Assembly: GCF_007625205.1 (NCBI RefSeq)
Contig: NZ_VMNI01000003.1
Location: 186,001-250,000 of the forward strand
Length of the DNA stretch: 64,000 nt
DNA from: Denitromonas ohlonensis
Lineage (GTDB): Bacteria > Pseudomonadota > Gammaproteobacteria > Burkholderiales > Rhodocyclaceae
Direction of reading: 5' to 3'
Numbering within the stretch: position 1 is the stretch's first letter; every line of letters begins with the position of its first letter. This document shows positions 45,077 to 55,418 of this stretch, one piece after another. Under the pieces are notes generated by a model. It was not told the DNA's origin. It made no database searches and was given only the letters and a program-made list of their open reading frames with translations. Position numbers and translations under genes: made by a program.

Positions 45077-47050
45077 TCAGGCCGTTTGGCGCGCGCCGGC
45101 GTCAGGAGCAGTACGTGCCGCCAGCCGGCGATAACGTCGGTCGGCCGCCGCCAATCCGCCACCGAAGGCCATCAGCAAGCAACCGAACCAGATCCAGCTG
45201 ATAAAGGGCTTGTAATAGAGGCGCACAATCCAGGTCGTGTCGTCGATCATCTCGCCCATCGACGCGTAAATATCGCCAAACAGGCCGATATCCAGCGAGG
45301 CCTCGGTCATGGGCATCTGGCGCGCGAGGTAGATCCGTTTTTCGGGCGTGAGCGTCGCGACCGGCTGACCCTCGCGGGTGACTTTCAGCGTCCCTTGGGC
45401 TGCCGCATAGTTCGGGCCGGGTGCATCGGTGATGGCGGTCAGCTCGAAGTCGTAGCCGGCCAGCGTGGCGGTGTCACCCACCTGCATTTTCACATCGATG
45501 TTGGTCTGCGTGCCATTGACCATGGCGACCCCGATGATGAAGAAGCCGATACCGACGTGGGCGATCCACATGCCCCACCAGGCGCGCGGAATGCCGCTCA
45601 GGCGCACACCGGCCGCGGCACCCGGCCGCTCACGCAGACGCTCGACGAGCAGCACGGCATTGACAATCAGCACCCAGGCGGCCAGCGACATGCCGACGAT
45701 CATGCGCCAGCTCATCGTGCCGGCCATCCACGCGCCGGTCAGCCCGAGCACCACACTGGCGACAAACCACGGCGCCACTTTGCCCAGGACGACGCCGACG
45801 TCGTGGCCCTTCCAGCGCAGCAGGGGCCCCATCGCCATCAGCAAGACGACCGGCACCATCAGCGGCAGAAACACCGACTCGAAGTACGGCGGGCCAACAG
45901 AGATCTTGCCCAGATTGAGCGCATCGAGGAACAAGGGGTAGAGCGTGCCGAGCAGCACCGAGGTGGCAACCACCGACAGCAATACGTTATTGGCCAGCAA
46001 CACCGACTCGCGCGACACCAGGGCAAACTTGCCGCCGCCGGCGAGTTTGGGCGCGCGCCAGGCGAAGAGCATCAGCGAGACGCCGATCACCAGCACCAGC
46101 AAGCCGAGGATATACATGCCGCGACGCGGGTCGGTGGCGAAGGCATGCACCGAGGTGAGCACGCCCGAGCGGACCAGGAAGGTGCCCAGCAAGGACAACG
46201 AGAAGGCGGCGATGGCAAGCAATACCGTCCAGCTGCGGAAGGCGCCGCGCTTTTCAGTCACCGCCAGCGAATGGATCAGCGCCGTGCCGACCAGCCAAGG
46301 CATGAAGGAGGCGTTTTCGACCGGGTCCCAGAACCACCAGCCGCCCCAGCCCAGCTCGTAATAGGCCCAGCCCGAGCCCACCGCGATACCCAAGGTGAGG
46401 AACACCCAGGCCACGCTGGTCCAGGGGCGCGACCAGCGCGCCCAGGCGACATCCAGCCGGCCGGAGATGAGCGCGGCAATGGCGAAGGCGAAGGCCACCG
46501 AGAAGCCGACATAGCCCATGTAGAGCAGCGGCGGATGGATGATCATCCCCGGGTCTTGCAGCAAGGGGTTGAGGTCCTGGCCCTCGGCCACACCCGGCAA
46601 CAGACGGTTGAAGGGGTTGGACGTAAACAGAATGAAGGAGATGAAGCCGCCGCTGACCAGGCCAAGCACGCCGAGCACGCGGGCGACGAAGATGTCCGGC
46701 AGCGTGCGCGAGAACATCGCGACCGCCAGCGTCCACCCCGCCAGGATCAGCCCCCACAGCAGCAAGGAACCCTCATGGCTGCCCCAGACGGCCGTCACGC
46801 GGTAATGCACGGGCAGTTTGGTATTGGAGTGCTGGGCAACGTACTCCACTGAAAAATCGTTGGCCACGAAGGCCCAGGTCAAACAGGCAAACGCCAAGGC
46901 CATGAAGGCAAACTGCGCCACCGCGGCGGGCCGCGCCACGGCAATCAAGGCGGAGCGATACTGGTGCGCGCCGACCAGCGGCACGACGCCCTGCACCAGC
47001 GCGACCAGGAAGGCCAGAATGAGCGCGAAATGTCCGAGTTCTGGAATCAT
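45077..47050 (-). CDS. ccmF: CcmF, haem lyase subunit
   Basis: This 657-residue polytopic membrane protein has the WWD haem-handling domain (GWGGWWFWDPVENASFMPWL). It starts IPELGHFALILAFLVAL and carries VWGSHEGSLLLW and conserved periplasmic histidines. With CcmH/CcmI it attaches haem from holo-CcmE to the CxxCH sites of apocytochromes. Confidence 0.96.
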   Translation of the reverse strand: MIPELGHFALILAFLVALVQGVVPLVGAHQYRSALIAVARPAAVAQFAFMALAFACLTWAFVANDFSVEYVAQHSNTKLPVHYRVTAVWGSHEGSLLLWGLILAGWTLAVAMFSRTLPDIFVARVLGVLGLVSGGFISFILFTSNPFNRLLPGVAEGQDLNPLLQDPGMIIHPPLLYMGYVGFSVAFAFAIAALISGRLDVAWARWSRPWTSVAWVFLTLGIAVGSGWAYYELGWGGWWFWDPVENASFMPWLVGTALIHSLAVTEKRGAFRSWTVLLAIAAFSLSLLGTFLVRSGVLTSVHAFATDPRRGMYILGLLVLVIGVSLMLFAWRAPKLAGGGKFALVSRESVLLANNVLLSVVATSVLLGTLYPLFLDALNLGKISVGPPYFESVFLPLMVPVVLLMAMGPLLRWKGHDVGVVLGKVAPWFVASVVLGLTGAWMAGTMSWRMIVGMSLAAWVLIVNAVLLVERLRERPGAAAGVRLSGIPRAWWGMWIAHVGIGFFIIGVAMVNGTQTNIDVKMQVGDTATLAGYDFELTAITDAPGPNYAAAQGTLKVTREGQPVATLTPEKRIYLARQMPMTEASLDIGLFGDIYASMGEMIDDTTWIVRLYYKPFISWIWFGCLLMAFGGGLAAADRRYRRLAARTAPDAGARQTA

Positions 47051-47493
47051 TGCGACACCGTCGCGGCTGTTTTGTGCGCCTGGTCGATGGCGTCCTGCGC
47101 TTCGGGCGGCATGTAGTTTTCGTCGTGCTTGGCCAGCACTTCCGTGGCCGAAAACTGGCCGTCAGCCCCCAGCGCGCCCTGCACCACGGCTCCCTTGCCT
47201 TCCTTGAACAGGTCGGGCAAGGGGCCCTTGTATGCCACGGGAATCGAACGGGCGGTATCGGTAATGGCGAAGCGCACGGTGATGCCGTCGGCGTCGCGCT
47301 TGATCGAGCCGTCCTCGACCATGCCGCCGATACGGAAGGTTCGCCCTTGCGGCGCCTTACCTTCGGCCACCTCGGTCGGCGTATGGAAGAACACCAGGTT
47401 CTGCTGGAATGCCGACAACACCAGGGCCACGGCACCGCCAAGCAAGGCGACACCTGCCACCACGAGGATCAGACGTTTCTGTCTGGCTTTCAT
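47047..47493 (-). CDS. ccmE: CcmE, periplasmic haem chaperone
   Basis: This 148-residue protein has one N-terminal anchor (RLILVVAGVALLGGAVALVL), an OB-fold beta-barrel and the covalent haem-binding histidine in VLAKHDENYMPPE. ATG at 47493 begins MKARQKR, the usual start. It is coupled by overlap to ccmD and ccmF. Confidence 0.95.
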   Translation of the reverse strand: MKARQKRLILVVAGVALLGGAVALVLSAFQQNLVFFHTPTEVAEGKAPQGRTFRIGGMVEDGSIKRDADGITVRFAITDTARSIPVAYKGPLPDLFKEGKGAVVQGALGADGQFSATEVLAKHDENYMPPEAQDAIDQAHKTAATVSQ

Positions 47494-47690
47494 TCTTGAA
47501 TCTCCTTGCGCCGCGCGCTGGCCTTCATGGCCTGACGCAGCCGCTGCAACCGATGAACCACTTGCTTCCGACGGCGTAACACCACGACAAGTTCCAGCGC
47601 GATTAAAGCAAATGTGACGCCATAGGAACCCCAGACGAAGAACCCGGCCCCACCCATGGACCAGAAATCGGACATCGATTGCCAGTTCAT
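47490..47690 (-). CDS. ccmD: CcmD, small haem-exporter membrane protein
   Basis: This 66-residue protein has one helix (FFVWGSYGVTFALIALELVVVL) followed by a basic tail (RRRKQ). It stabilises CcmC-CcmE and helps release holo-CcmE. It is identified by size, topology and position between ccmC and ccmE, with 4-base overlaps on each side. Confidence 0.9.
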   Translation of the reverse strand: MNWQSMSDFWSMGGAGFFVWGSYGVTFALIALELVVVLRRRKQVVHRLQRLRQAMKASARRKEIQE

Positions 47691-48448
47691 GCCTGCGCCC
47701 CCTTGGCATCCAGGACCTCGCCCACCCAATCGGTATGGCGCTCACGCTCGAGAATCAGCGAGCGCACCCGCCACAGCACCACAGCGATCGTATAAGCCCA
47801 CGAGGCGAGCGCCATCACCAGCATGGCCATCAGCATGGTGGTTGCCATGCTGGGCGCCTTGGTGAGGCTGACCGATGCGCCCTGATGGAGGGTGTTCCAC
47901 CATTTCACCGAGAAATAGATGATCGGCACATTCACCGCGCCAACCAGCGCGAGAATGGCGCCGGCCTTGTCGGCCCGACGGGGGTCTTCAATCGCGCGGG
48001 TCAGGGCCATGAAGCCGAAATACAGAAACAACAGCAGCAACTGCGAGGTCAGCCGCGCATCCCAGACCCAATACGCGCCCCAGGTCGGCCGCCCCCACAG
48101 GGCGCCGGTCCACAAGGCGACGAAACAGAACATCGCGCCGGTTGGGGCCAGCGCCTGGGTCATCATGGCCGACAGGCGGGTGTTGAAAACGACCCCGATC
48201 GCCGACCAGAAGGCCATGATCAGATAGATGAACATCGACATCCAGGCCGCCGGCACATGAATGAAGATGACCCGATACACCTCGCCCTGTACCGCATCGG
48301 TCGGTGCGACAAAAAAGCCGAGATACAGGCCGATCAAGGTGAAGCCCACCGCGGCCGCCGCAAACCAGGGCGCCAGACGCCCCGCGAGCGGATAGAACAC
48401 GTTCGGTGCGGCGTAACGAAAGAGACTGAAGCGTTGTCCGGATTCCAT
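47687..48448 (-). CDS. ccmC: CcmC, haem transfer protein
   Basis: This 253-residue membrane protein has six helices, the WWD-type motif GAYWVWDARLTSQLLLLFLYFG and flanking conserved histidines (IFIHVPAAWMSMFIY, WNTLHQGASVS). It transfers haem to CcmE. A 52 bp gap separates it from ccmB. Confidence 0.96.
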   Translation of the reverse strand: MESGQRFSLFRYAAPNVFYPLAGRLAPWFAAAAVGFTLIGLYLGFFVAPTDAVQGEVYRVIFIHVPAAWMSMFIYLIMAFWSAIGVVFNTRLSAMMTQALAPTGAMFCFVALWTGALWGRPTWGAYWVWDARLTSQLLLLFLYFGFMALTRAIEDPRRADKAGAILALVGAVNVPIIYFSVKWWNTLHQGASVSLTKAPSMATTMLMAMLVMALASWAYTIAVVLWRVRSLILERERHTDWVGEVLDAKGAQA

Positions 48449-48500
48449 GGCCTTAGGAAATCAGTAGCTGCGGCAAGACGACCGCAAGTTTTTCGGGGGC

Positions 48501-49169
48501 CTACTCTACCGCGATTCGCAAGGCGGCGGCACACGCCCACGGCGCCAGCGCCAGCGCCGCCAGCGATCCACCGCCCAGCAGCATCAAATGCGCATTCGCC
48601 CCCGTGCCCGACAGGTAAGCATCCACCGCGCCCGCCCCAAAAATCAGGATCGGCACGAACAAGGGCAAGACCAGGAGCGCGAGCAGCATGCCCCCCCCCC
48701 TAAGCCCCAGCGTGAGCGCGGCGCCCACCCCGCCCAAAAGCGACAGGATCGGCGTACCGAGCAGCAAGGATAGGATCAGCACCCCGGTTGCGCTTTGCGT
48801 CATATCAAACAGCAAGGCCAGTGCCGGCGCGGCAATGACCAAGGGCACGGCGGTGGTCAGCCAGTGCGCCAGCACCTTGGCCAGCACCCACAGCACGGGG
48901 GGCTCGGGCGACAGCAGAAGCTGCTCGAGCACGCCGTCCGTGTGGTCCTGCGAAAACACGCGGTGCAGCGACAGCAGCGTTGCCAGCAGCGCGGCGACCC
49001 ACAACACACCAGGCGCGATGGTCCGCAGCAGATTCGGTTCGGCGCCGACACCAAAAGGGAACAAACAGGCGACGATGGTGAAGAACGACAGGGTCACCAG
49101 CACGTCGGCACGATTGCGCCAGGCCAGCAGCAGATCACGGCGCAACACTTCGAGAAAGACGCTCAGCAT
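48501..49169 (-). CDS. ccmB: CcmB, ABC transporter permease
   Basis: This 222-residue membrane protein has six helices. It opens FLEVLRRDLLLAWRNRADVL and carries FSQDHTDGVLEQLLLSPEP. With CcmA it releases holo-CcmE from CcmC. The start overlaps ccmA by 7 bases. A run of ten G residues on the coding strand (48700-48691) encodes part of LRGGGM and could slip. Confidence 0.94.
   Translation of the reverse strand: MLSVFLEVLRRDLLLAWRNRADVLVTLSFFTIVACLFPFGVGAEPNLLRTIAPGVLWVAALLATLLSLHRVFSQDHTDGVLEQLLLSPEPPVLWVLAKVLAHWLTTAVPLVIAAPALALLFDMTQSATGVLILSLLLGTPILSLLGGVGAALTLGLRGGGMLLALLVLPLFVPILIFGAGAVDAYLSGTGANAHLMLLGGGSLAALALAPWACAAALRIAVE
48691..48700. other. Homopolymeric (C/G)10 tract inside ccmB
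   Basis: Ten consecutive C residues on the plus strand encode the Gly-Gly-Gly segment of CcmB. Loss or gain of one base would truncate CcmB. Such tracts can act as slippage sites. Whether this one varies cannot be seen from a single sequence. Confidence 0.7.
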
Positions 49170-49789
49170 GCCGACTCCGCAAGATCGACCGTCCGCATCG
49201 GCGTGGCAAAGGGGACATCCTGGTGCGTGGTCATCACCACCATGCCACCGCGGGCACAATGGGCGTCGAGCCACTCGGCCAGATCGCGCACGGCCGTGAC
49301 GTCCAGCGCGGTAAAGGGCTCATCAAGTATCCACAAGGGCACGTTCTCGGACAGATACAGCCGCGCCAGCCCGACGCGACGACGCTGCCCTTGAGACAGC
49401 ACCTTGGCGGGCAAGTCGCGCTGGGGGCCGAGCCCGATGCGCTCGAGCGCCAGTTCGGACTGGCCGACATCGGCACTCAGACCATGACAGGCGGCCGCGA
49501 AGCGCAGGTTTTCAAGCGGACTGAGCAGATCGTTCAGGGCTGCGGCATGGCCCAGATAGAGCGTGTCGCGATGGAAGGCCTCGCGGGCGCGGTCGATACG
49601 CGCCCCCTTCCAGCTCACCTGACCGTGCTCGGGCATGCCCAGCCCGCACAGCAAGCGCAGCAGACTGGTCTTGCCAACCCCGTTCGGGCCGGCGATGCGA
49701 ACCAACTCACCGGGTCGAACGGTCAGGGCGACATCGGCAAACAACATGCGATCGCCGCGCAGGCAGGCGAGTTCAGTGACTTCCAGCAT
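49163..49789 (-). CDS. ccmA: CcmA, ABC transporter ATP-binding protein
   Basis: This 208-residue ATPase has Walker A GPNGVGKTSLL, a signature-like region VLSQGQRRRVGLARLYLS and Walker B LWILDEPFTALD. It opens the ccm gene series after a terminator-like hairpin, so a promoter within 49790-49850 is likely. Confidence 0.95.
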   Translation of the reverse strand: MLEVTELACLRGDRMLFADVALTVRPGELVRIAGPNGVGKTSLLRLLCGLGMPEHGQVSWKGARIDRAREAFHRDTLYLGHAAALNDLLSPLENLRFAAACHGLSADVGQSELALERIGLGPQRDLPAKVLSQGQRRRVGLARLYLSENVPLWILDEPFTALDVTAVRDLAEWLDAHCARGGMVVMTTHQDVPFATPMRTVDLAESAC

Positions 49790-49850
49790 GGCCGCGATTC
49801 AATCACATTGGGGCGTAAAAGGATATGTGTGAAATCAAATCGAAGGCGCG

Positions 49851-49878
49851 AAAAAAAGGGCCGCTTGCGCGGCCCTTT
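49851..49878 (-). terminator. Rho-independent terminator between napC and ccmA
   Basis: On the minus strand, stem AAAGGGCCGC-GCAA-GCGGCCCTTT is followed by a continuous run of T residues. It lies about 30 bases after the napC stop. It should end most nap transcripts and separate nap control from ccm control. Confidence 0.85.
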
Positions 49879-49906
49879 GCCCGATTCGTTTCTTGCTCCG
49901 ACGGCG

Positions 49907-50548
49907 TCAGTTCTGAGCGCCGGCCGGCTTTTCTTCCGTCGGATGGAAGACTTCCGGCGCGGCACCGCCCTTGTCGCTGCCGATATCCTGCTCCACGGCC
50001 GGCAGCGAGTGGGCAATCCCCTTGTGGCAGTCAATGCAGGTCTTGCCTTCGGAGAAGCCATCCTGGTGCATGCGTGTCGAACGACGCCCCTGGATCGAGT
50101 AGTCGAAATACTCGAAGTTGTGGCAGTTCCGGCACTCGCGCGAATCCGTCGCCTTCATCCGCGCCCATTCGTTCTGGGCCAGCTGCAGGCGCTTCCCATT
50201 GAACTTCTCGGGCGTATCGACCGTACCAAGGAAGTGATGCCACAGTTCCTTGGAGGCCTGGATCTTGCGGATGATCTTGTGCGTCCAGTCTTTCGGCACA
50301 TGACAATCCGGACACGTCGCTCGCACACCACTTCGGTTCGAGAAGTGGATCGTGTTGCGATATTCCTGATAGACGTTCGCTTCCATCTCGTGACAGGAGA
50401 TGCAGAACGCCTCGCGGTTGGTCCATTCCATGGCGGTGTTGAAGCCGCCCCAGAACAGGATGCCCGCCACGAACACCAGCAACACCAGCCCGAGCCCGGC
50501 TCCGCGCAGGCGTCCCCAGAGGCCGCCCCTGTTATTGTCGTAGCTCAT
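49907..50548 (-). CDS. napC: NapC, tetraheme membrane-anchored quinol dehydrogenase
   Basis: This 213-residue NapC/NirT-family protein has one N-terminal helix ([19 protein letters not shown]) and four haem motifs: CISCH, CPDCH, CRNCH and CIDCH. It oxidises quinol and passes electrons to NapB. Confidence 0.96.
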   Translation of the reverse strand: MSYDNNRGGLWGRLRGAGLGLVLLVFVAGILFWGGFNTAMEWTNREAFCISCHEMEANVYQEYRNTIHFSNRSGVRATCPDCHVPKDWTHKIIRKIQASKELWHHFLGTVDTPEKFNGKRLQLAQNEWARMKATDSRECRNCHNFEYFDYSIQGRRSTRMHQDGFSEGKTCIDCHKGIAHSLPAVEQDIGSDKGGAAPEVFHPTEEKPAGAQN

Positions 50549-50572
50549 ATCTAGCTCCCTTGAAGCGGTGGA

Positions 50573-51022
50573 TCAGCGCAAGCCTTCGGCTTTCTTGAAG
50601 GTGTTATCGACCAGGGTCGGTGCGTCGGTCTGCGGCACGTGACACTGGCTGCAGAAGTAGCGCCGCGGCGAAATGTTCGACAACTCCTTGCCGTCGCGAT
50701 CCTTGAAGTGCGTCAGGCTGACCTTGGTCGCGCCGGTTTCGCGGTAGCGCGTCCAGGAATGGCAGTCCATGCACTTGTTGAAGTTGATGCTGACTTCATA
50801 GCCCTCGACCTTGTGCGGAATCAACGGCGGTTGCTGGACATAGTCCCGCGCTGTTGGCGCATGGTCCTTGGGTACGACATAGCCGCCCGGGTCCAGCTCT
50901 GGTGCGGCAACGTCCCGACCCCGAAGGGACTGAACGCTGTCAGCTGCCTGAACGCCGAGAGAAATGCCCAGGCTCATGGTTGCCAGCAAGGCGACTACGA
51001 GATTACGGGTCTTGTTTTTCAT
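50573..51022 (-). CDS. napB: NapB, diheme cytochrome c subunit of nitrate reductase
   Basis: This 149-residue protein has a signal peptide (NLVVALLATMSLGISLGVQA), haem sites CMDCH and CSQCH, and the NapB segments PPLIPHKVEGYEVSINFNKC and SPRRYFCSQCHVPQ. It hands electrons from NapC to NapA. It starts 4 bases into the napH stop. Confidence 0.96.
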   Translation of the reverse strand: MKNKTRNLVVALLATMSLGISLGVQAADSVQSLRGRDVAAPELDPGGYVVPKDHAPTARDYVQQPPLIPHKVEGYEVSINFNKCMDCHSWTRYRETGATKVSLTHFKDRDGKELSNISPRRYFCSQCHVPQTDAPTLVDNTFKKAEGLR

Positions 51023-51942
51023 GACTCGCTCCTATCGAATCGGGTGGTCAATCTAAATACATCCTTGCCGCAAACGTCGATACAACGCCCACAGCTGGTA
51101 CAGTCTTTGTCAAGAATCAATGGGTGGTCCTGCGCCACCGCCTTCAATGCTGGCCGGATCACCTGCGGTTCCGGACAAACAGCAAAACAGTCCATGCAAT
51201 CGTCGCACCCGGAGCGCTTGTCTGCCGTGACCCGAATCAACGCCGCCGAGTTCAGCACACCGTAGAACGCGCCCATGGGGCACACATGGCCACACCAGCC
51301 ACGGCTGGCGAACAGTAAATCGTAGAGAAACACGCTCAGCACGATGCCCCAGGACAGACCGAATCCGAAGATCAGTCCGCGATGCAACATCGACACCGGA
51401 TTGACCCATTCCCAGGCAATGCTCCCGGTCAGCGCCGAGGCCAGCACGGTCAAACCCAGCAGCCAGTAGCGCGTGTACTCGCTCGGCACCTTGCCGCCCT
51501 TGATGCCCAGACGCCGCCGCAACCAGGCCGCCGCGTCGGTCACCATATTTACCGGGCACACCCAGGAACAGAACAGCCGACCGCCAAGCAGCAGATAAAA
51601 CGCCGCCACAATGCCGCCGCCCAGCAAGGCTTCCTTGTACGGCACCTGCCCCGCGGCAATCGATTGCAGCAACAGATAGGGATCGGTCAGCGGCAACACC
51701 CCAAGGGTGAGACTTGATGACAGATTGCCTTTGACAATCCAGAGACCAAACCACGGCCCGAACATGAACAGCGCCAGAATGCCCAACTGCGAAAGTCGGC
51801 GCAGCAACAACCACTTGTGCGCCCGCAGCCAGCCCTTGACCTTGACGGCATCAGCGCCCGGGCGCGTCATCACCGATGCACGCGACGCGGACTCGGCCGA
51901 AGCCGGCGGCACCGCCGCAGGCGTATGGCTCGCCGTATTCAT
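51019..51942 (-). CDS. napH: NapH, membrane quinol-interacting ferredoxin
   Basis: This 307-residue protein has four helices, motifs CSWVCPVNMV and CGHVCPMGAFYG, and two C-terminal 4Fe-4S sites (CDDCMDCFAVCPEPQ, CTSCGRCIDVCGKD). With NapG it offers a second quinol-to-NapA route. ATG at 51942 gives an ATGA overlap with napG; a GTG 9 bases upstream is the alternative. Confidence 0.94.
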   Translation of the reverse strand: MNTASHTPAAVPPASAESASRASVMTRPGADAVKVKGWLRAHKWLLLRRLSQLGILALFMFGPWFGLWIVKGNLSSSLTLGVLPLTDPYLLLQSIAAGQVPYKEALLGGGIVAAFYLLLGGRLFCSWVCPVNMVTDAAAWLRRRLGIKGGKVPSEYTRYWLLGLTVLASALTGSIAWEWVNPVSMLHRGLIFGFGLSWGIVLSVFLYDLLFASRGWCGHVCPMGAFYGVLNSAALIRVTADKRSGCDDCMDCFAVCPEPQVIRPALKAVAQDHPLILDKDCTSCGRCIDVCGKDVFRLTTRFDRSES

Positions 51943-52799
51943 GGCTTCCACCCCGAATCAATGCCGCCCGGCTTGACCGGCGCGTCAGACGGCGGCACAT
52001 ACCCCGGTGCCACACGCGTATCGCCGTACTTACGATCCTCCAGGCCCCGCATCGGCAACTGGTGCTGCTCGCCGATCAGGGAGCCGCCAGCGGCCTCCTT
52101 CTCGACCCAGCCCTTACGGTAGTGCTCGGCCGACTTGCCCTGCGCCAGCTTGTGCGGCAAGACCTTGATCGCTGCCTCCGGCAACACGCAGGAATGCTCG
52201 CACTTGCCACAGCCGGTGCAGTGCTCCGAATGGACCGTCGGCAACAACATCGCATGCCGGTCAGAGCGGGGGTTGTGCACCAACTCCAGCGTGATGGCCT
52301 GATCGATGACCGGGCAAACGCGATAGCACACATCGCAACGCAGACCGAGGAAGTTAAGACAGGTTTCCTGGTCAATCAGCACCGCCAGCCCCATGCGCGC
52401 CTTGCCAATGTCGGTGAGCTCACGATCAAGCGCGCCGGTCGGACAGGCTTTGACACAGGGAATGTCATCGCACATTTCGCAGGGCACTTTGCGCCCTTCG
52501 AAAAACGGCGTGCCCGTTGCTACGTTATCGCCCAACTCGGAGAGCTTCAACGTGTCAAAAGGACAATCCCGCACACATAGCCCACAACGCACACAGGCCG
52601 CCAGAAAATCCTGCTCTGGCAGCGCGCCAGGTGGCCGGATGGCCTCCGCCGGACGGGCGGAGGCTTCCGCGCCGTAGAGTCCGACGCCCAGGGCCAACAT
52701 GCACGCCCCACCTGCCGCACCGGCCATTTCCTTGAGGAAACGGCGGCGCGCCTGGCTGGACTTGCTGTTCGCGGATGGACGAGTGTTTTGCGTGCTCAT
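51939..52799 (-). CDS. napG: NapG, periplasmic 4Fe-4S ferredoxin
   Basis: This 286-residue protein has a Tat signal (ARRRFLKEMAGAAGGACML) and four cysteine clusters: CVRCGLCVRDCPFD, CDDIPCVKACPTG, CDVCYRVCPVID and CTGCGKCEHSCVLPE. It accepts electrons from NapH. It resembles NosG in this window, and the two are evident paralogues. Confidence 0.95.
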   Translation of the reverse strand: MSTQNTRPSANSKSSQARRRFLKEMAGAAGGACMLALGVGLYGAEASARPAEAIRPPGALPEQDFLAACVRCGLCVRDCPFDTLKLSELGDNVATGTPFFEGRKVPCEMCDDIPCVKACPTGALDRELTDIGKARMGLAVLIDQETCLNFLGLRCDVCYRVCPVIDQAITLELVHNPRSDRHAMLLPTVHSEHCTGCGKCEHSCVLPEAAIKVLPHKLAQGKSAEHYRKGWVEKEAAGGSLIGEQHQLPMRGLEDRKYGDTRVAPGYVPPSDAPVKPGGIDSGWKP

Positions 52800-52873
52800 G
52801 GTGTGCGGCGTCTCGTGCGAGGCGATGAACTGCCCCGCACGCGACTGCCCTCATTCACTCAGATGGGTCGATA

Positions 52874-55417
52874 TCAGGCTTTGGTGACCTTGACTGCGCA
52901 CTTCTTGAAGTCCGTCTCTTTCGAGATCGGGCAGGTCGCATCGAGCGTCAGCTTGTTCACCAGGCGGCCTTCGTCGAAGAAGGGCACGAAGATCAGCCCA
53001 ACCGGTGGCTTGTTGCGGCCACGGGTTTCGAGCTGCGCCACCATGTCACCCCGGCGAGAGGCCACTTTGACCTTCATGCCACGCTGCAGGCCACGCCGTG
53101 CGGCGTCGTCCGGATGCATGAAGACTTGCGCCTCCGGCACCGAACGGTGCAACTCCGGCACCCGGCGGGTCATCGACCCGGTGTGCCAGTGTTCCAGCAC
53201 GCGGCCCGTGCAGAGCCACATGTCGTAGTCGGCGTCCGGCATCTCGGGGGGATCTTCGTAGGGCAGCGCAAAGATGACCGCGCGCTTGTCCTTGTGACCA
53301 TAGAACTGAACGTCGGAGCCCTTCTCGACATACGGGTCGTAACCCTCGCGGAAGCGCCACAACGTTTCCTTGCCATCGACCACCGGCCAGCGCAGACCAC
53401 GCGCCTTGTGATAGGTGTCGAAGTCGGCCAGGTCGTGACCATGGCCACGGCCGAAAGCGGCGTACTCTTCAAACAGACCTTTCTGCAGGTAGTAGCCCAA
53501 TGCCTTGGACTCGTCGTTCATGTAGCCCTTCCACGCGTGATCGTTGGCCTTGGCGACTTCCGACATCGGGAACTTGTTGACCTGACCGTTGGCGTAGAGC
53601 ACGTCGTACAAGGTCTTGCCCTTGTATTCCGGCATTTTGGCGATCATCTCGGCCGGCCACACTTCCTCGACCTTGAAGCGCTTCGAGAACTCGATGTACT
53701 GCCACAGATCGGACGTTGCCTCACCCGGAGGCGCAACCTGCTGACGCCAGAACTGAGTGCGACGCTCGGCGTTACCGTAAGCGCCTTCTTTCTCGGTCCA
53801 CATCGCGGTCGGCAGAATCAGGTCGGCCGACAGGGCGGAGACGGTCGGGTAGCAATCCGACACCACCACGAAGGCCTTCTCGTTACGCCATCCCGGATAG
53901 ATTTCGTCGTTGATGTTCGGACCGGCCTGCATGTTGTTGGTGGTCGAGGTCCAGTAGCAGCTGATCTTGCCATCCTTGAGCATGCGGCTCTGGAGCACGG
54001 CGTGGAAACCGATCTTGCCGTTGAGCAGTCCCTCGGGCAGCTTCCAGATCTTCTCGGACGTGGCGCGGTGCGCCGGATTCATGACCACCAGGTCGGCCGG
54101 CAGACGGTGCGCGAAGGTGCCCACTTCGCGCGCCGTGCCGCACGCGGACGGCTGGCCGGTCAGCGAGAACGGACCCGACCCCGGCGTGGAGATCTTGCCG
54201 GTCAGCAGGTGGATGTTGTAGATCATGTTATTCGCCCAGGTCCCGCGGGTGTGCTGGTTGAAACCCATGGTCCAGAACGAAACAACCTTCTTGCTCGGGT
54301 CGGCATACAACTGAGCGAGCTTCTCGAGACGCTCGGCCGGCACGCCGGAGAGCTTGGCAGTCTTCTCGAGGGTGTAGTCGGCCACAAACGCGGCGTATTC
54401 CTCGAAGCTGATCGGTGCAGCGCCGCCCACCTTGCTGGAATTCTTGGCGTTCTTTTCGCGCTCGTCGGTCGGGCGCAGGCCGTAGCCGATATCGTCGTTG
54501 CCTTTCTTGAAATTGACGTGCTTCTGCACGAACTCAAGATTCACGGCCTTGTTCTGAATGATGTAGTTGGCGATGTAGTTGAGGATCGCCAGGTCGGTCT
54601 GCGGCGTGAAGATCATGCCGTTGTCAGCCAACTCAAAGGAGCGGTGCTCGAAGGTCGAGAGCACATGCACTTCGCTGCCCTTGTGGGTCAGACGACGGTC
54701 GGTCAGACGCGACCACAGGATCGGGTGCATCTCGGCCATGTTCGAACCCCACAGCACGAAGGCGTCGGCGTTCTCGATGTCGTCATAGCACCCCATCGGC
54801 TCGTCGATGCCGAAGGTGCGGATGAAGCCGGCCACGGCCGAGGCCATGCAATGGCGCGCGTTCGGGTCGATGTTGTTGGAGCGGAAGCCGGCCTTCCAAA
54901 GCTTGGCGGCGGCATAGCCTTCCCACACCGTCCACTGGCCGGAGCCGAACATGGCGATGCTGGAGGTGATCTGATCGGCCGGCTTGCCGGCGTTGGCCTT
55001 CAGGTCGGCAGCGATCGCTGCTTTCCACTTCTCGGCCATGATGTCGTAGGCCTGATCCCAAGAGATTGGCGTGAACTCGCCGTTCTTGTTGTACTTGCCG
55101 TCCTTCATGCGAAGCAGCGGCTTGGTCAGGCGGTCTTCGCCGTACATGATCTTGGACAGGAAGTAGCCCTTGATGCAGTTCAGGCCCCGGTTCACCGGCG
55201 CATCCGGGTCACCCTGGGTCGCCACCACGCGACCTTTCTGCACGCCCACCAGCACCGAACAGCCGGTGCCGCAGAAGCGACAGGCTGCCTTGTCCCAGCG
55301 AACATCGGTATCCGTCGCGTTGGCCGCCTGTGCCGTGACAGGCAGGCTGATCCCCGCTGTTGCCGCAGCCGCCGCAACGGCATTGGCCTTGATGAAACCA
55401 CGTCGATCCATAGTCAT
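52874..55417 (-). CDS. napA: NapA, periplasmic nitrate reductase catalytic subunit
   Basis: This 847-residue molybdoenzyme has a Tat signal ([20 protein letters not shown]), a 4Fe-4S site ([13 protein letters not shown] with a distal C in GLNCIKGYF) and a Mo-binding cysteine in [19 protein letters not shown]. It carries the bis-MGD cofactor and reduces nitrate to nitrite. AGGAGG lies 7 bases before the ATG at 55417. Confidence 0.97.
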   Translation of the reverse strand: MTMDRRGFIKANAVAAAAATAGISLPVTAQAANATDTDVRWDKAACRFCGTGCSVLVGVQKGRVVATQGDPDAPVNRGLNCIKGYFLSKIMYGEDRLTKPLLRMKDGKYNKNGEFTPISWDQAYDIMAEKWKAAIAADLKANAGKPADQITSSIAMFGSGQWTVWEGYAAAKLWKAGFRSNNIDPNARHCMASAVAGFIRTFGIDEPMGCYDDIENADAFVLWGSNMAEMHPILWSRLTDRRLTHKGSEVHVLSTFEHRSFELADNGMIFTPQTDLAILNYIANYIIQNKAVNLEFVQKHVNFKKGNDDIGYGLRPTDEREKNAKNSSKVGGAAPISFEEYAAFVADYTLEKTAKLSGVPAERLEKLAQLYADPSKKVVSFWTMGFNQHTRGTWANNMIYNIHLLTGKISTPGSGPFSLTGQPSACGTAREVGTFAHRLPADLVVMNPAHRATSEKIWKLPEGLLNGKIGFHAVLQSRMLKDGKISCYWTSTTNNMQAGPNINDEIYPGWRNEKAFVVVSDCYPTVSALSADLILPTAMWTEKEGAYGNAERRTQFWRQQVAPPGEATSDLWQYIEFSKRFKVEEVWPAEMIAKMPEYKGKTLYDVLYANGQVNKFPMSEVAKANDHAWKGYMNDESKALGYYLQKGLFEEYAAFGRGHGHDLADFDTYHKARGLRWPVVDGKETLWRFREGYDPYVEKGSDVQFYGHKDKRAVIFALPYEDPPEMPDADYDMWLCTGRVLEHWHTGSMTRRVPELHRSVPEAQVFMHPDDAARRGLQRGMKVKVASRRGDMVAQLETRGRNKPPVGLIFVPFFDEGRLVNKLTLDATCPISKETDFKKCAVKVTKA

Positions 55418-55418
55418 T

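Noticed and set aside
45086-46852. 588-residue open frame antisense to ccmF
   Set aside because: Its composition is dominated by His, Arg, Gln and Gly, as in other antisense frames here; ccmF is real.
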